DNA of 64,000 nucleotides from Oenanthe sinensis (Eukaryota; Streptophyta; Magnoliopsida; Apiales; Apiaceae): positions 51,699,903 through 51,763,902 of the forward strand of contig CM053807.1 of assembly GCA_028671895.1 (NCBI GenBank), read 5' to 3'. Made by a program: the position numbers and the translations under genes. Positions 24,020 through 34,838 of this stretch are shown here, piece by piece (within the stretch, counting starts at the first letter, position 1; each line of letters begins with the position of its first letter). The notes under the pieces were generated by a model, which ran no database searches, was not told the origin of the DNA, and saw only the letters and a list, made by a program, of their open reading frames with translations.

Positions 24020-24957
24020 CAAGTTTATAACTCGTGCGAAACCCGAGATGAATGACTAACATTTAGGTAAATTTATTTTTTATATTATATTTTATTGATA
24101 TTTACTATAAAATTTTATAATATTGGGAATTTAAGTTAATATACATGTTATATTGTCATATTATATATAAATTTGTTGACGATGTAAATGAAAATAAATT
24201 AAAGCCAGCAAGGGTTGGCTCAGTTGGTTAAAGAGAGGAATATCATCCTCTTGGTCACATGTTCGAATCTCACGGGAGGAGAATTTGTGATTATGTCATC
24301 TAGAGCATGTCGCACTTGTGCGGTTTACTTGGTTCACGTGGTTTGTAGGCTATTGCGTGAGCCCGTGGTTTACCCAGTACGCACCCAAAGGGTAGCGGCT
24401 GCGGGTTCCCACAGTAAAAAATAATAATAAATTAAATAAAAGAATTATTTTGATAATAGTTAAAAATTATATGTAATAAATAAATTTTTAATAAATATGT
24501 ATATTATTTGGATTTATTAAAGTTAAATATGATACATATTATTCTATTATAATGTGGAGATGTCTAAAATAAAATTTTAGTTAATATATATCTGTTGGTT
24601 ATATGATCTCATATGAATAACAAAATTGTTACAAAAGAGTTGTTTAATTGAAACACAATGGAGTAATCACATAGTTTAGAATAAATAAAAATTATATGAT
24701 AAGTAAGATTATTAAAATAGAGAATATAAAATATAATCTAAATATAATATAATATTATCCAGAATTATATGAAAGGAGGACTATTGTGGGTTAAAGTTGT
24801 ACGTATGATATATAATCTTTCTAAAATTAGATTTTATTAAAATTGAATGGTTAATATTGTTTCTATTGTTCTCTTAAAATTGGACGATCAGGATCTTTTT
24901 TATGGTTCACCTTAGACCAAAACTTTTAATTTTTCAACTATTATAATATAGTATAGA
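24020..24957 (-). mobile_element. Non-autonomous Helitron X, carrying a nested SINE
   Basis: The minus-strand 5' end at 24957 begins TCTATACTATATTATAATAG directly after an A. The 3' end at 24020 has CTCGGGTTTCGCACGAG (a stem-loop) followed by ATAAACTTG and a T. It abuts element Y head to tail. A 222-bp SINE with its own target duplication interrupts it. Confidence 0.55.
24204..24425 (+). mobile_element. tRNA-derived SINE, 222 bp, exact 11-bp target duplication
   Basis: It starts GCCAGCAAGGGTTGGCTCAG, with an RNA polymerase III A-box-like TTGGCTCAGTTGGT and a B-box-like TGTTCGAATCTC about 35 bases on. The body ends TGCGGGTTCCCACAG and then a short A-rich tail with TAA repeats. The flanks are AATAAATTAAA at 24193-24203 and again at 24426-24436, an exact duplication. 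Structure and duplication make this a well-supported SINE; I cannot name the family. Confidence 0.85.
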
Positions 24958-25467
24958 TAGATAGATTGTTGTAAATCATAGTAATTTTCAGACTGCATGT
25001 TTAATTTTCTTATATCGATCTCTTCTCAACATCATATTATATATACCCCGATAGATTAAATTTTTCTAAAACGTCTCTATATATAAATTAATTAATAATA
25101 TTAATCCTAAAACCGATAATTTATTCATTTTAAAGATTAAATATTCATATTTTGTATTTACAACCAAAAATACATAAAAAGACATTAATTTAATTTTATT
25201 ATTAATTTATTTATAAGCATAGACGTGTAATAATCATAAACCAACACAACGATGAGGAGCTAGTCAAGATATCAAATTCTGAAAACCATTAATAAATTAG
25301 AAAAAAATAATAAAAAGATATAAATAACAAAGAAAAAATAAATACAAATTAAAAAAATTAAACATAAATAGAATATCCAAATGCATATAATTAAATATTA
25401 AAAATATGACTTTTATTATAAATATGATAATATAATCACATAAAATATTTAATGAATTAAAAAAATA

Positions 25468-25714
25468 CTCCCTCCGTCTCAATTTATCCGTCTTGTTTGA
25501 CTTTTTGTGATCAAATTGACCAAACTTTGACTGATAATTAAAAATTATTAGTTTATAATTTTAAAAAAACTGAAAAGTACATTTTAAAGTAAATTACATA
25601 TCCTTTCTAGCAATATAATTTTTATAATTATATAATATATGTAATTTTCAGTCAAAGTTAAGTCAATTTGACTGGAAAAAATCAAACAAGACAGATAATT
25701 TGGAACGGAGGGAG
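25468..25714. mobile_element. Stowaway MITE, 247 bp
   Basis: Terminal inverted repeats start CTCCCTCCGTCTCAATTTAT and, from the other side, CTCCCTCCGTTCCAAATTAT. The left flank is TA, the expected target; the right flank is CA, one base changed. The subterminal TCTTGTTTGA arms also pair. There is no coding sequence. Confidence 0.85.
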
Positions 25715-25821
25715 CATTAAAATTAAAAGAATAAATAAAAATTAAAAAAAATACAAATAATAATATATTGAAAATTAACCCTGCACATGATAGCTAATAA
25801 AGATAATGTAAAATAAATGTA

Positions 25822-26328
25822 CACTACAAGGAAAACAATTAAAAATGATCGCACAAAATCGACCGACGGAAAAGCGGGACAGTTAAAACCAATTAACACG
25901 TGATCGATCGATTTTGTGGGGGATAAAACCGACCGATAAGTAATCAATTGGTTTTGTGGTTTGTAAATAAAAGAAACGACGCCGTGTGGATGTCATGGCA
26001 GACACAAAAACCGACCGACGTCATTCGGTTGGTTTTGAGTCTGACATGGCAAGAATAAAACCGACTGTGGAGTCTCGGTCGGTTTTAATGCGTATGAATT
26101 TTTTTATTAAAATAATTTAAATGAAAGCTAATTGCACCATTTTGCTTTAAAAGATATGACCGACTTCGGTCGGTTTTAATAGTTATTTTTTTTAATACAA
26201 GATAGTACTAAACTTTCATTTTTTAGAAGAGTAAAGTTAGAGAATGAACACAAAGAAGAAGAAGAACACAAAGAAGAAAATCAAAGGAGATAGAACACAA
26301 AGAATATATAATATAAGATTTCCTCACT

Positions 26329-26365
<37 letters not shown>

Positions 26366-26700
26366 TGTATGTATGTATTTTGTTCATAATTCTATATAAA
26401 TGCATGTGTATTTATAATTATTTTTTGATCTTTTAATGCTTTATTAACATGCTAAATTATTGTTTATAATATATATTTATGTAGATGGCAAACAATGATC
26501 GAAGTTGGATATGTAAACGATTACAAAGTGATAAAATTTCTCTAAGTCCCGAATATAAATACGTTGTAGAATATTTTTTAGATTTTGCAAGTAAAAATGG
26601 AATGGAGGGAGATAAAACAAAATGACCTTGCAAAAAATATAAGTAAATTTAATTATAAAATCAATTAATTTGATTAAAATGACAAAGGGTACTTCTTAAT
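25822..26700 (+). mobile_element. CACTA (En/Spm) transposon, 5' fragment
   Basis: It begins CACTACAAGGAAAAC, the hallmark CACTA terminus. For about 350 bp it carries many direct and inverted copies of AAACCGACCGA, the subterminal transposase-binding type of repeat (near 25858, 25927, 26010, 26057 and 26158). After a GAA-rich stretch and an AT microsatellite, a coding remnant starts at 26485. No matching right end was found, so only the 5' part remains. Confidence 0.8.
26485..26646 (+). pseudogene. CACTA transposase-associated domain remnant
   Basis: From the ATG the translation starts MANNDRSWICKRL and continues through YKYVVEYFLDFASKN, then meets a TGA just before PCKKYK. This is the layout of the transposase-associated N-terminal domain of CACTA ORFs (an RSWMYKR-like start, EFI-FA helix, CPCxxC zinc motif). 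The in-frame stop and the loss of the first Cys of CPC show that it is dead. It belongs to the CACTA fragment starting at 25822. Confidence 0.7.
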
Positions 26701-26995
26701 TAGCCTTGTGTAAATGACGCGAAATTATTTTAATCGTGAAAAATTCAGATATCGAAAATATTACTACTGTAATATGCTTTCCTACATTCAGAAAGTTTTA
26801 TATGAAATGCGTTAATTGGCGGACAATTAATTACTATAATATCTGTACCATTTCAATTTTCAAGTATAAATGCATGCTTGAATAGCTTATATATATCACC
26901 CTGCATAGGCTGCATATATATACAACAAACCAAAGTCTCTAAACAAGCATAATGTATATTTGGAGATAACAAAAGTAAAGATATAGAGATTAATC

Positions 26996-29172
26996 ATGGG
27001 TCTAAGATTTTTATCTTGTAAGGTTTTGTTGGTGGTGTTTATGGTTGAATGTATCAACCAAGTTTGTAGCCTGCAGGATGTTTTTGATGTAAAAGCTTTT
27101 GGTGCAGTCGGGGATGGCATAACTGAAAATACAAATGTAAGTTTTAATGATATTAACTTATTATACTGTAACCTCTGCTCATAAATTACTGGGCTGCTTA
27201 ACATTCTGCAACAGTCTGGATCGATCATTAAATTAAGTCTAAATTCGTCGTATATTAATTAATTAAAATTTATATTTATGTGGTCATTAATTAATTATAT
27301 ATGAAGGCTTTCCGAGATGCATGGAAAGAAGCATGCGAAGCAGGAGGCACGGTTTCGATATCAGACGGAACGTATCTGGTTGATGCCATCCAGTTAGCAG
27401 GGCCATGCAAGGGTCAAGTGAGTTTTATAGTAAATGCAGTTATACAAGCTCCCCAGGGTCAATCTAACACACACTATTGGATAAATTTCCACGATATCAA
27501 TGGCTTCACTCTCCAAAATGGTACATTTAACGGCCAAGGACCTTCTGCTTGGCCCTTCAACGATTGCCGCCATGCAGCATCATGCTCACCACTCAGTCCT
27601 GTAAGTTTGGAGTATTATGTATTATATATAGCTTGAGAGGTTTTAAGAGTTCCATTACATTATATATATAAAGATCCATATCTTCAAAATTTTAAAAACT
27701 CATTTTTATAGATATCTTTGAAATTTTAAAATCTCATTTTTGGCATGAATTAAGGTTTCAACATCCATATAATATAATTCTAAAAAAAACAAAAAAAACT
27801 GGTAGAAATGATATTTTACAATTTTGGCCATGACTTCTATGATCATGTAATTTATGTACACTATGTGACTTACTTGTCGTACTAACTTATATCTTGTGCG
27901 ATGCACAAATGAAATTATTTTAATATTTTCTTTATATAATTTGAATATATTTTTATTTTTATAATAATAGTTTAAATTTTATTTAATGTTATATGTATAT
28001 ATATTATATAATTTTCATATACTTTATTTTTATTTTAATAGGATAATTTTTATGTATTTTGTGTAGAGATTTATTTTATTTAGGAAATTAATGTGAGATG
28101 TATTTTTATTAAAAGATTAGTGTTTAAAAATTAGCACAATAATAACTATCTAGCCACCAAAAACTACCAAACTTTTAATTTTTAGGTTTTAATAATATAG
28201 TATAGATATTACGGACGGATAAACTTTTTAAAGGTTTTTTACAGTATCTCATTTAACTAACAATGAAAAAACTTGCATCGGCTAATAGTTACAATAACAC
28301 TTGTGAACAATATGCATCTTTCTTGAATTTACAGTCACTGGTGTTGACCAAGGTCAACCAATCATTAGTTCAAAACATAAAATTACTTGACAGCAAAGGC
28401 GTCCAAATGAAAATAGAAGAAGGTGAGAATATAACCATCAGCAACATTACAATAACAGCACCAGCTGATAGCCCAAACACTGACGGAATTCACACTGGAA
28501 ACGTTAACTACATCAACATTCTTGATTCCAACATCAGCACTGGAGATGATTGCATATCTATTGGGGCTGGAACAACGAACATTAATATTACTGGAGTTAA
28601 CTGTGGTCCAGGCCATGGTATCAGCATTGGGAGCATTGGCAAGTATCCGTCAGATCAAAATGTAGAGGGTGTCAAAGTACAGAACTGCAAAATGAGCTTA
28701 ACACAGAATGGTGTGAGAATCAAAACATGGAATTCAACCTTTGAAGTATCTGTTGCTGATGTTACTTTTCAAGACATTGTAATGGATAAAGCACAAAATC
28801 CAATTATTATCAATCAACAATATTGCGGCGGAGGGCACGACTGCACTGTATGTTACATTGTTATCTCAACAATATATTGTATATCTTGTTTGTTAATGAT
28901 TACACACTAAATTTTTAATATTTTTTCAGGGGAGTTCACATGTTCAAGTGAAGGATGTGAAGTTCATAAGAGTTAAAGGAACATCAAGTTCAGAAATTGC
29001 AGTAAATTTGAATTGCAGCAGCATTCACCCGTGTTATGGCATTGAGCTAAATGACATCAACTTGACTTTAGAATATGGAGGCACAGCAACTTCTTCATGT
29101 TCAAATGCTAATATATCTTACATTGGCCCACAAAATCCTGCCCCTTGTCAGAACAAATTATCTCTAGTCTGA
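26996..29172 (+). CDS. Exopolygalacturonase copy C (GH28), 396 aa
   Basis: This has the same enzyme class and exon plan as copy B: 26996-27136, 27307-27600, 28335-28847 and 28930-29172, all phase 0. A signal peptide is clear (MGLRFLSCKVLLVVFMVEC, with cleavage expected near VCS). The protein then reads FDVKAFGAVGDG. Exon 3 holds NTDGIHTG, GDDCISIGAG, GPGHGISIGSIGK and RIKTW, so all catalytic positions are present. Exon 4 ends SCSNANISYIGPQNPAPC. A likely TATA (CATATATATAC, near 26909) lies upstream. Compared with A and B it is the most diverged copy. Its intron 2 carries a small Helitron instead of the hAT-like element of B. A functional secreted enzyme is expected; expression is unknown. Confidence 0.92.
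27882..28206 (-). mobile_element. Small Helitron in intron 2 of copy C, 325 bp
   Basis: The minus-strand start at 28206 is TCTATACTATATTATTAAAA after an A. The end is a stem-loop (TTTGTGCATCGCACAAGA) followed by TATAAGTTAG and T. The body matches the element at 63366-63709 in the blocks AATTAAAAGTTTGGTAG, TAGTTATTATTG and TAATTTTTAAACACTAATC, so the two are one family. Confidence 0.7.
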
Positions 29173-29183
29173 TGCATATATAT

Positions 29184-29391
29184 GCCCCGTTTGGCTCAGC
29201 TTATAAGCAGCTTATAAGCTGAAAAAGTTGGTTTATATGTACTTTTTCTGAAAATAAGTAACTTATTTTCAAATTTGGAAATAAGACTTGGTCTTGAATT
29301 TCTAAAATAAAAATTAATTTTCAAAAAAAATATGAAAATACTTTAAAAAAAAAAAGTAACTTATTACTTATAAGCTAAGCCAAACACCCCT
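29184..29391. mobile_element. hAT-like MITE just after the stop of copy C, 208 bp
   Basis: Inverted ends are GCCCCGTTTGGCTCAGCTTA on the left and, from the right, AGGGGTGTTTGGCTTAGCTT, extending into TATAAG on both sides. It starts 12 bases after the polygalacturonase stop codon and so probably forms part of that gene's 3' UTR or replaces its end. Confidence 0.7.
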
Positions 29392-29639
29392 ATAGTATCA
29401 TCGATATACACACATATAGATGGGTAGAGGCAAGGTGAGGCATGGTGGGCACGCCCTCCCAAAATAGTATATCTGAAATTGTATTGAAAGAGCGACTGTC
29501 TTTAAAGTTTAAACTCTTTGAATGAAAAATCTCTATCATTTTACATATCCCTTATTTGGTATCAATTACTTTAACAGTTGTGTATGTTTTCCGGGTCTAT
29601 TCTCAAACATATGTAGTAGACCAGTAGTAATAGACTAAC

Positions 29640-29890
29640 ATAAGGATGACAGATGTACTACTTGAGACAAGACTCTGAAGTTTTAGATGTCAAATTTGAA
29701 AACTCTGGGCCTCTGGCATTACACTGTCCAACAAGCGAACCTAAATTGATTTCTATCTTGCAACATTGTTGTAGTTGAGAAAGAGCCCCGTGTCCTTTAA
29801 TAATTGAACTCACACACCACTTTTTCATTGAGTAGGCTTGAACCCTCAAACTAGGTAAACAGGTGATAACTAAACTACCTCCAGCCTCTC
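29640..29890 (-). mobile_element. SINE-like fragment
   Basis: On the minus strand it reads GGCTGGAGGTAGTTTAGTTA, then ATCACCTGTTTACC, and GAGGGTTCAAGCCTACTC. The latter is a good RNA polymerase III B-box (GGTTCAAGCC) at the right distance from an A-box-like stretch. A related short stretch occurs at about 9805-9835. No clear target duplication was found. Confidence 0.4.
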
Positions 29891-30160
29891 GGGAAAGAGC
29901 CCTTTGGTAAATACCCCCATGTTTTTTTTGCTATATAAAGATACCCATGTTTACTTTCTAAGAACTAAAATGTTACTCTCTTTTTTAAACCATAGTTAAT
30001 TTTATTGACTTGCAGTTCAATAGAAATATGTATGTGAAATAGGAATATAATAGTAATATATTATGTAAACATTAGAGGATTGTTGATATTAGTCATGTCG
30101 AGTGCATATCACAATTCTTAATGGGTTTGCACATTTTTATTTTTGATCATGGGATTGACG

Positions 30161-30385
30161 AAATCAAGTAGATGAACATGTTTATGTATGATGCCAGGAT
30201 GATAAGTCTAACAAAATAAGGTTATATATGTCTACCCAGTACTCTTTAGAAATCAAGTAGAAGACGATGTTTATGTATGATCCCAGGATTATAAATCTAA
30301 CAAAGTAAGATGATGTATGTCTGCCCAGTACGATCCCAGGATGATGAATATAACAAAGTAAGGTGATTTATGTCTGCCCATGATC
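30161..30385. repeat. Degenerate 89-bp tandem repeat, about 2.5 copies
   Basis: Units start at 30161 and 30250 (AAATCAAGTAG...). Each contains GTTTATGTATGAT, CCAGGAT and TCTAACAAA, and ends near TATGTCT.CCCAGTA. A third partial unit begins at about 30331 with GATCCCAGGATGAT. There is no coding content. Confidence 0.8.
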
Positions 30386-31608
30386 AACCAACTTAACTTA
30401 CTGAAAACCTCCTATGTGGAGATGGTCTCACCTGTCACTACTCACTATAAATATTTGTTTGGCATGCATAGCTGTGACTAGCAACAACTAGCAAACAAGT
30501 GATATATAACTAAAAGGAGTTAAAAGGGTCAACTTACTACTTAGAGAGGATACAGAAAAAAGGAGAAATTGGGCGACAGAGGGAAAAAACACCCAATTAC
30601 CCACAATAACACTGCAATAATGCATGATGGTGCACCAACATCAGGATAGATTAATTTGGAAAGGTGGTGTTTCCTCCATATGGGGTGCTTATGTGGAGTC
30701 GATTATACTACATATGTAAAACAGTGTATGAATGATTTGAGAGTCTAATATGTGCTTTCTCTCTTCCGCAAGATATTCCGCTAGATAGTGGCTTATAAAC
30801 AGTTTAAGAGTCTGTAATGGTCATTCAAAACACCTCTTCAAATTAGAGGATTCAGGATCATGTTGCTCCACACACACTATATATCTATCCTGTCTCGTTC
30901 CTATTTTCTACCCTGCATTACTCCGACTTTTGGTTTGGGCTCTACCAGGTCCTACTCTGAATCTAGATTTCTTCCTCCCTAGTTTTCCCCCCATTATATT
31001 CATTCCGAAATCTTTAGCTTCCTGAATTCTGTCAAAGAATCTTATACCAAGCGATAGCTGAGCCTGCTTAATATTATGAACGATTATTTAAAAGATCGTT
31101 ACTTGTTTGTATACAACAGGCATCGGTTTCCAATATTTTATATTTTCCTCAGTTGTATACATAATATGACGTTGAAAAATCTTAAGAGCAAGGCTTAGTA
31201 CATCTGATTTTACCACCAACAAAAAAAAAAAAATCAGTATTAGCTGATAAATCTGAGTTTCTTCCTTCAGCCACATTATTTAATGACTTTTACGCGCGTG
31301 AAATACAGTGTCATAGTGATTAGTGAGGCAATTTATTCAGTCACAACAGGAAAACAGTCATCCCTATGCTTCTTGAGTTTTCGGAATATCACGTATAAGA
31401 AAATTACAAGACTATATGTAAAATTATTCATCCAGGAAAGAAATAATAATACGTTTCTAAAGACAATATGGAATAGCACATTTATATATGAGTTAAAATC
31501 AGAATTTTAAGAGTATTGTTCTTTAGCTGACAAACTATATGTTCTTACCTCTGAATGATGATATCTACCTTTGTTTCTTCAGCAAAGCAATTTGATTTGA
31601 AAAAACAA

Positions 31609-32901
31609 CTAATCTTCTTCTGAAGACGCACCCTCCATCCCTGAACTTCCATCTGTATAGCACACTTCTTCATCCTCTTCTTCCTCGGATTCATCCTGAT
31701 CATTGACACCTACCCCTTCATCAGCAACCAAACTATCAAGCTGAGGTAACATGTCCACGCCTTTATTCCGATAAATCAACCCAGTTCTCATTACATAATA
31801 TAATTTATCCCTCAACTTGCTGAGAGGGCTAGGGTCCACTAATTTACCACGGCGATAACCTTCCCTCAATGCTATTGTTGTGGTCTTGCACTTGAATGAC
31901 AGGTAAAATATCCCCGGATACCTAGTGAAAATTCTTGTAAACTTATGGGGAAGATTCAATTCCTCCCTTAAGCTTCTCAAGTAATTCCTCTTTGTTTTCT
32001 TGTAAACAGTCAAGCTCAAAAATTCATGCAACACCCCAACTACTCTCTTCTCCATAAGATCACTATTCGGATCAATTCCCCTACAATCCTCGTAAGGCGA
32101 AACGTACGGTAACTTCTGAAACTCATCCATCCACGCCTTCACTTTCTTTTGCCCACCATAACCCCTTGGAAAACTCATCGTAAACGTCAACCCAGATTGC
32201 CCCCTCTTAAACTTCCTCCACTCAGTCTCCCCATTATCCGAAACACTCAAATCCGCATTCTCCTTCCCCCTCTGCAATGCCGAAACAGCAAATTCATCAT
32301 CCCATTTCAACAGTTTCAAACAAGCCAACCCATTTGACCCTTTAACAACCCGAAAACAATCCGGATACTTCCTAATCAAATTCCTATCAAAATCATCAGG
32401 TAAACCCAAATCCCATTTCAAATTATAAAGAGATTGAAAAGGCACAGTCTTATCTCTAGTCATCATAAGAAGTCTACACAACCTCTCCACAATCTCACTC
32501 TCACAATTCTGAAATAATAACTGTTCTTGATTATGTAAATTAAGGGCAATGTTGGTGAGCTTAAAGCAAGGCAAAGAGGGGTATTTAGGGTGAGGAAATT
32601 CTTGAAAAAGAGTTGGATAACGACGAATAAATCGAAGAGTAGGGACAGTTAAGCCAAACAGTTTCTGCCAATCCGCAATTGATTTTGAAGTTAAGTAACC
32701 AGTAGAAGATCTAAAAATTGCATCTTTAAGAAGTGAAGCAGCTTTGATATCAGTGTGGATATCAATAATGTGATCTAAAGATTTGTTTTTTACCCATTTC
32801 AGTCGAACTTTTACTAGGGTTCTTGATTGTTGATTCTGGCTTGGTGTTTGTATTTGATTCAATTTAAGAAACGATAACAATTGCTTGCTTCCCCACCTCA
32901 T
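31609..32901 (-). CDS. WTF9: PORR-domain organellar RNA-binding protein, WTF9-like, 430 aa
   Basis: PORR (plant organelle RNA recognition) proteins are nuclear-encoded group II intron splicing factors in chloroplasts or mitochondria; Arabidopsis WTF9 acts on mitochondrial introns. The gene is one uninterrupted ORF. The N-terminus (MRWGSKQLLSFLKLNQIQT, Arg/Ser-containing, few acidic residues) fits an organelle targeting peptide. The PORR domain starts near residue 30 with VRLKWVKNKSLDHIIDIHTD and covers most of the protein. It includes FIRRYPTLFQEFPHP, GQSGLTFTMSFPRGYG, AWMDEFQKLPYVSPYED and LPHKFTRIFTRYPGIFYLS. The C-terminal 45 residues are strongly acidic (DESEEEEDEE), a feature outside the domain. 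A CT/GA microsatellite directly abuts the start codon. The WTF9 assignment rests on remembered similarity of these blocks and should be read as WTF9-like. Confidence 0.88.
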   Translation of the reverse strand: MRWGSKQLLSFLKLNQIQTPSQNQQSRTLVKVRLKWVKNKSLDHIIDIHTDIKAASLLKDAIFRSSTGYLTSKSIADWQKLFGLTVPTLRFIRRYPTLFQEFPHPKYPSLPCFKLTNIALNLHNQEQLLFQNCESEIVERLCRLLMMTRDKTVPFQSLYNLKWDLGLPDDFDRNLIRKYPDCFRVVKGSNGLACLKLLKWDDEFAVSALQRGKENADLSVSDNGETEWRKFKRGQSGLTFTMSFPRGYGGQKKVKAWMDEFQKLPYVSPYEDCRGIDPNSDLMEKRVVGVLHEFLSLTVYKKTKRNYLRSLREELNLPHKFTRIFTRYPGIFYLSFKCKTTTIALREGYRRGKLVDPSPLSKLRDKLYYVMRTGLIYRNKGVDMLPQLDSLVADEGVGVNDQDESEEEEDEEVCYTDGSSGMEGASSEED

Positions 32902-32915
32902 CTCTCTCTCTCCCC

Positions 32916-32938
<23 letters not shown>
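32902..32938. repeat. CT/GA microsatellite in the leader of the PORR gene
   Basis: An interrupted CT run (GA in the sense of the gene) lies within 40 bases upstream of the ATG. It is followed by a GT-rich stretch. GA tracts in 5' leaders are common in plants and may act as promoter elements. Confidence 0.85.
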
Positions 32939-32946
<8 letters not shown>

Positions 32947-33039
32947 AGACTGTGTGTGTGTGGCCAGAGAGAGGGTTTTACCAGACTTGAACCCTCAATG
33001 CAGAGTGCTGATCGATTGGTCTGTACAGTGACTTCCGTC

Positions 33040-33617
33040 TAGGGGTGAAATCGAGTCGAATAAATGCGAATAGCAGTATGCTCAGATTCGGCTCGAATTT
33101 ATAATTATTCGTTCAGATTCGGTCCGGATTCGAATTAAAATTTTAATATTTTGTTCAGATTCGACTCGAGTTCGAATATCAATATTCGTATTTGATTCGA
33201 CTCGACTCGAATAGATACCGAACTACTCGTTTTAGTGTATTCGAATTTGAATTCATATATAGTAATTTTATAAAATTAAGAATATTCGAATAAAATTCAC
33301 TAAAAATTAAAATGTGATCACTTAGTAGAGTATTATTTTAATATAAATATTATATATTGTATATACTAATGTATGCGACTTACGAATTCGAGTCGAATAC
33401 GTATAATAAATATGTATTCGAGTACTCTAAAATTATTCGAATTACTCAAAATAAATATGACCGAATATCAGAGTGGTAAGATCCGACTCGGTATTCGTTC
33501 GAATTATAAAATAAGATTCGAATTCGCCCGTTTTTTATACGAATACGAATTATATTCGTTTTTAACGAGTCGAATCCGAGTTCGAACCCGGATTACTCGG
33601 ATTCGTTTTCAGCCCTA
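33040..33617. mobile_element. Non-autonomous hAT element, 578 bp, exact 8-bp target duplication
   Basis: The element starts TAGGGGTGAAATCGAGTC. Read from the other side, it starts TAGGGCTGAAAACGAATCC. It is flanked by CTTCCGTC at 33032-33039 and 33618-33625, an exact 8-bp duplication diagnostic of hAT insertion. The outer 200 bp on each side are packed with ATTCGACTCGAAT-like motifs in both orientations. The open frame across 33373-33645 arises from these repeats and is not a gene. Confidence 0.88.
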
Positions 33618-33801
33618 CTTCCGTCTTTCTTTTGTATGTAGTTAAAACAAGTAAGCCCATTATGAGAGGAGATAACTAATGGGCTTAAAGGAGAAATTTA
33701 AGAGGCCTGAATTCTTGTGTTTCCCATTTTGAAAATTTGAGCTCAATGGGCCACGTTTACCAAATACTGTACTTCTTTTATCTGTACCACAATGATACAG
33801 G

Positions 33802-34304
33802 TAGACCGGATAATTTATCACACAACACAAAAATTTAGTATTTATATTTATATTTATATTTTGAGTACACGATACGATAAGAAGTATACAATATTAATAA
33901 ATTTATAATTAAATTTTAATATTTATAATGAATATATATATATATATATATTTATAATGAATATATATATATATATTTATAATGAATATATATATATATA
34001 TATATATTTATAATGAATATATATATATATATAATAAATATATGTATATTTGTTATTAAAATAATACATGATTTTATAATATTGCATGTAAATATGATTT
34101 AAATATATATTTAATATATTTTATTAAAAAAATTGCCTTAAAATCTTTTATTTTATTTATTTATATTTATATTCAATTTTACACGAAACACGATACGAGA
34201 AAGAGGTACACGAACACAAAAGTACACGAATTCTAAATGAGTCAGTTTTGTGTTTCGTCTTTGAGTACACGAAAGTATACGACACGAACGAATTGTCAAG
34301 TCTA
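33802..34304. mobile_element. hAT-like element of the TAGACC family (diverged copy)
   Basis: Ends are TAGACCGGATAATTTATCAC and AATTGTCAAGTCTA, matching the better preserved copy at 55720-56286 (TAGACCTGGCAATTTACCAC and AATTGTCAGGTCTA). Both have GTACACGA/CGACACGA repeats next to the ends. The 8-bp flanks do not match clearly. An AT-rich minisatellite lies inside. Confidence 0.7.
33918..34045. repeat. AT-rich minisatellite
   Basis: Four or five copies of TTTATAATGAATATATATAT with variable AT-run length, inside the hAT-like element at 33802-34304. This looks like internal expansion of the element. Confidence 0.85.
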
Positions 34305-34384
34305 GAGGTATTTATGTGAATGCGGAGGGGTATTATTTACAAAATTGTCATTCCAATTTTGTACTATATTTGAGTCTAATTTAG

Positions 34385-34807
34385 GGCTATTAAATGGATA
34401 ATTCGGATACGGATCTGTCTATATCTGTGTCCGAATTTGAAATTTTTTAAAAGTTAATATCTGAATCCGGATCTGATGGATACTATCCAGATACGAATCT
34501 AATTTTTAATAAGTTTTTTAAATTTATATTAAAAATTCAAAAAAATTTCAAAATAAATATTAAAAAATTAATTTAATTTTTTAAAATTGAGTTAAGAGTT
34601 AAAAGGATTTAAGCCTATTTTATTTTTAAAAAATTAATTTTTATTTATCTTTTCAATCTAATTTTGTTATCTTTATAATATTAAACTCAAATGATATTTT
34701 TATATAAGTCTATAATATTTTTACAATTATATAACATTTGTATAAATATATTATTTAATGAATATATACACACACACTACAAAACTAATAGAATAATTTG
34801 AAATTAT

Positions 34808-34838
<31 letters not shown>

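Noticed and set aside
24204..24290. Functional tRNA gene
   Set aside because: A- and B-box-like motifs are present, but no full cloverleaf can be drawn. The unit continues into a SINE body and tail with target duplication.
24215..24424. 69-codon ORF
   Set aside because: It lies within a tRNA-derived SINE and has no protein-like conservation.
30161..30385. CRISPR-like array
   Set aside because: Plant nuclear DNA; the units are contiguous degenerate tandem repeats without unique spacers.
33373..33645. 90-codon ORF rich in RIR/TRIR
   Set aside because: It is produced by subterminal repeats of a hAT element and crosses the element's edge.
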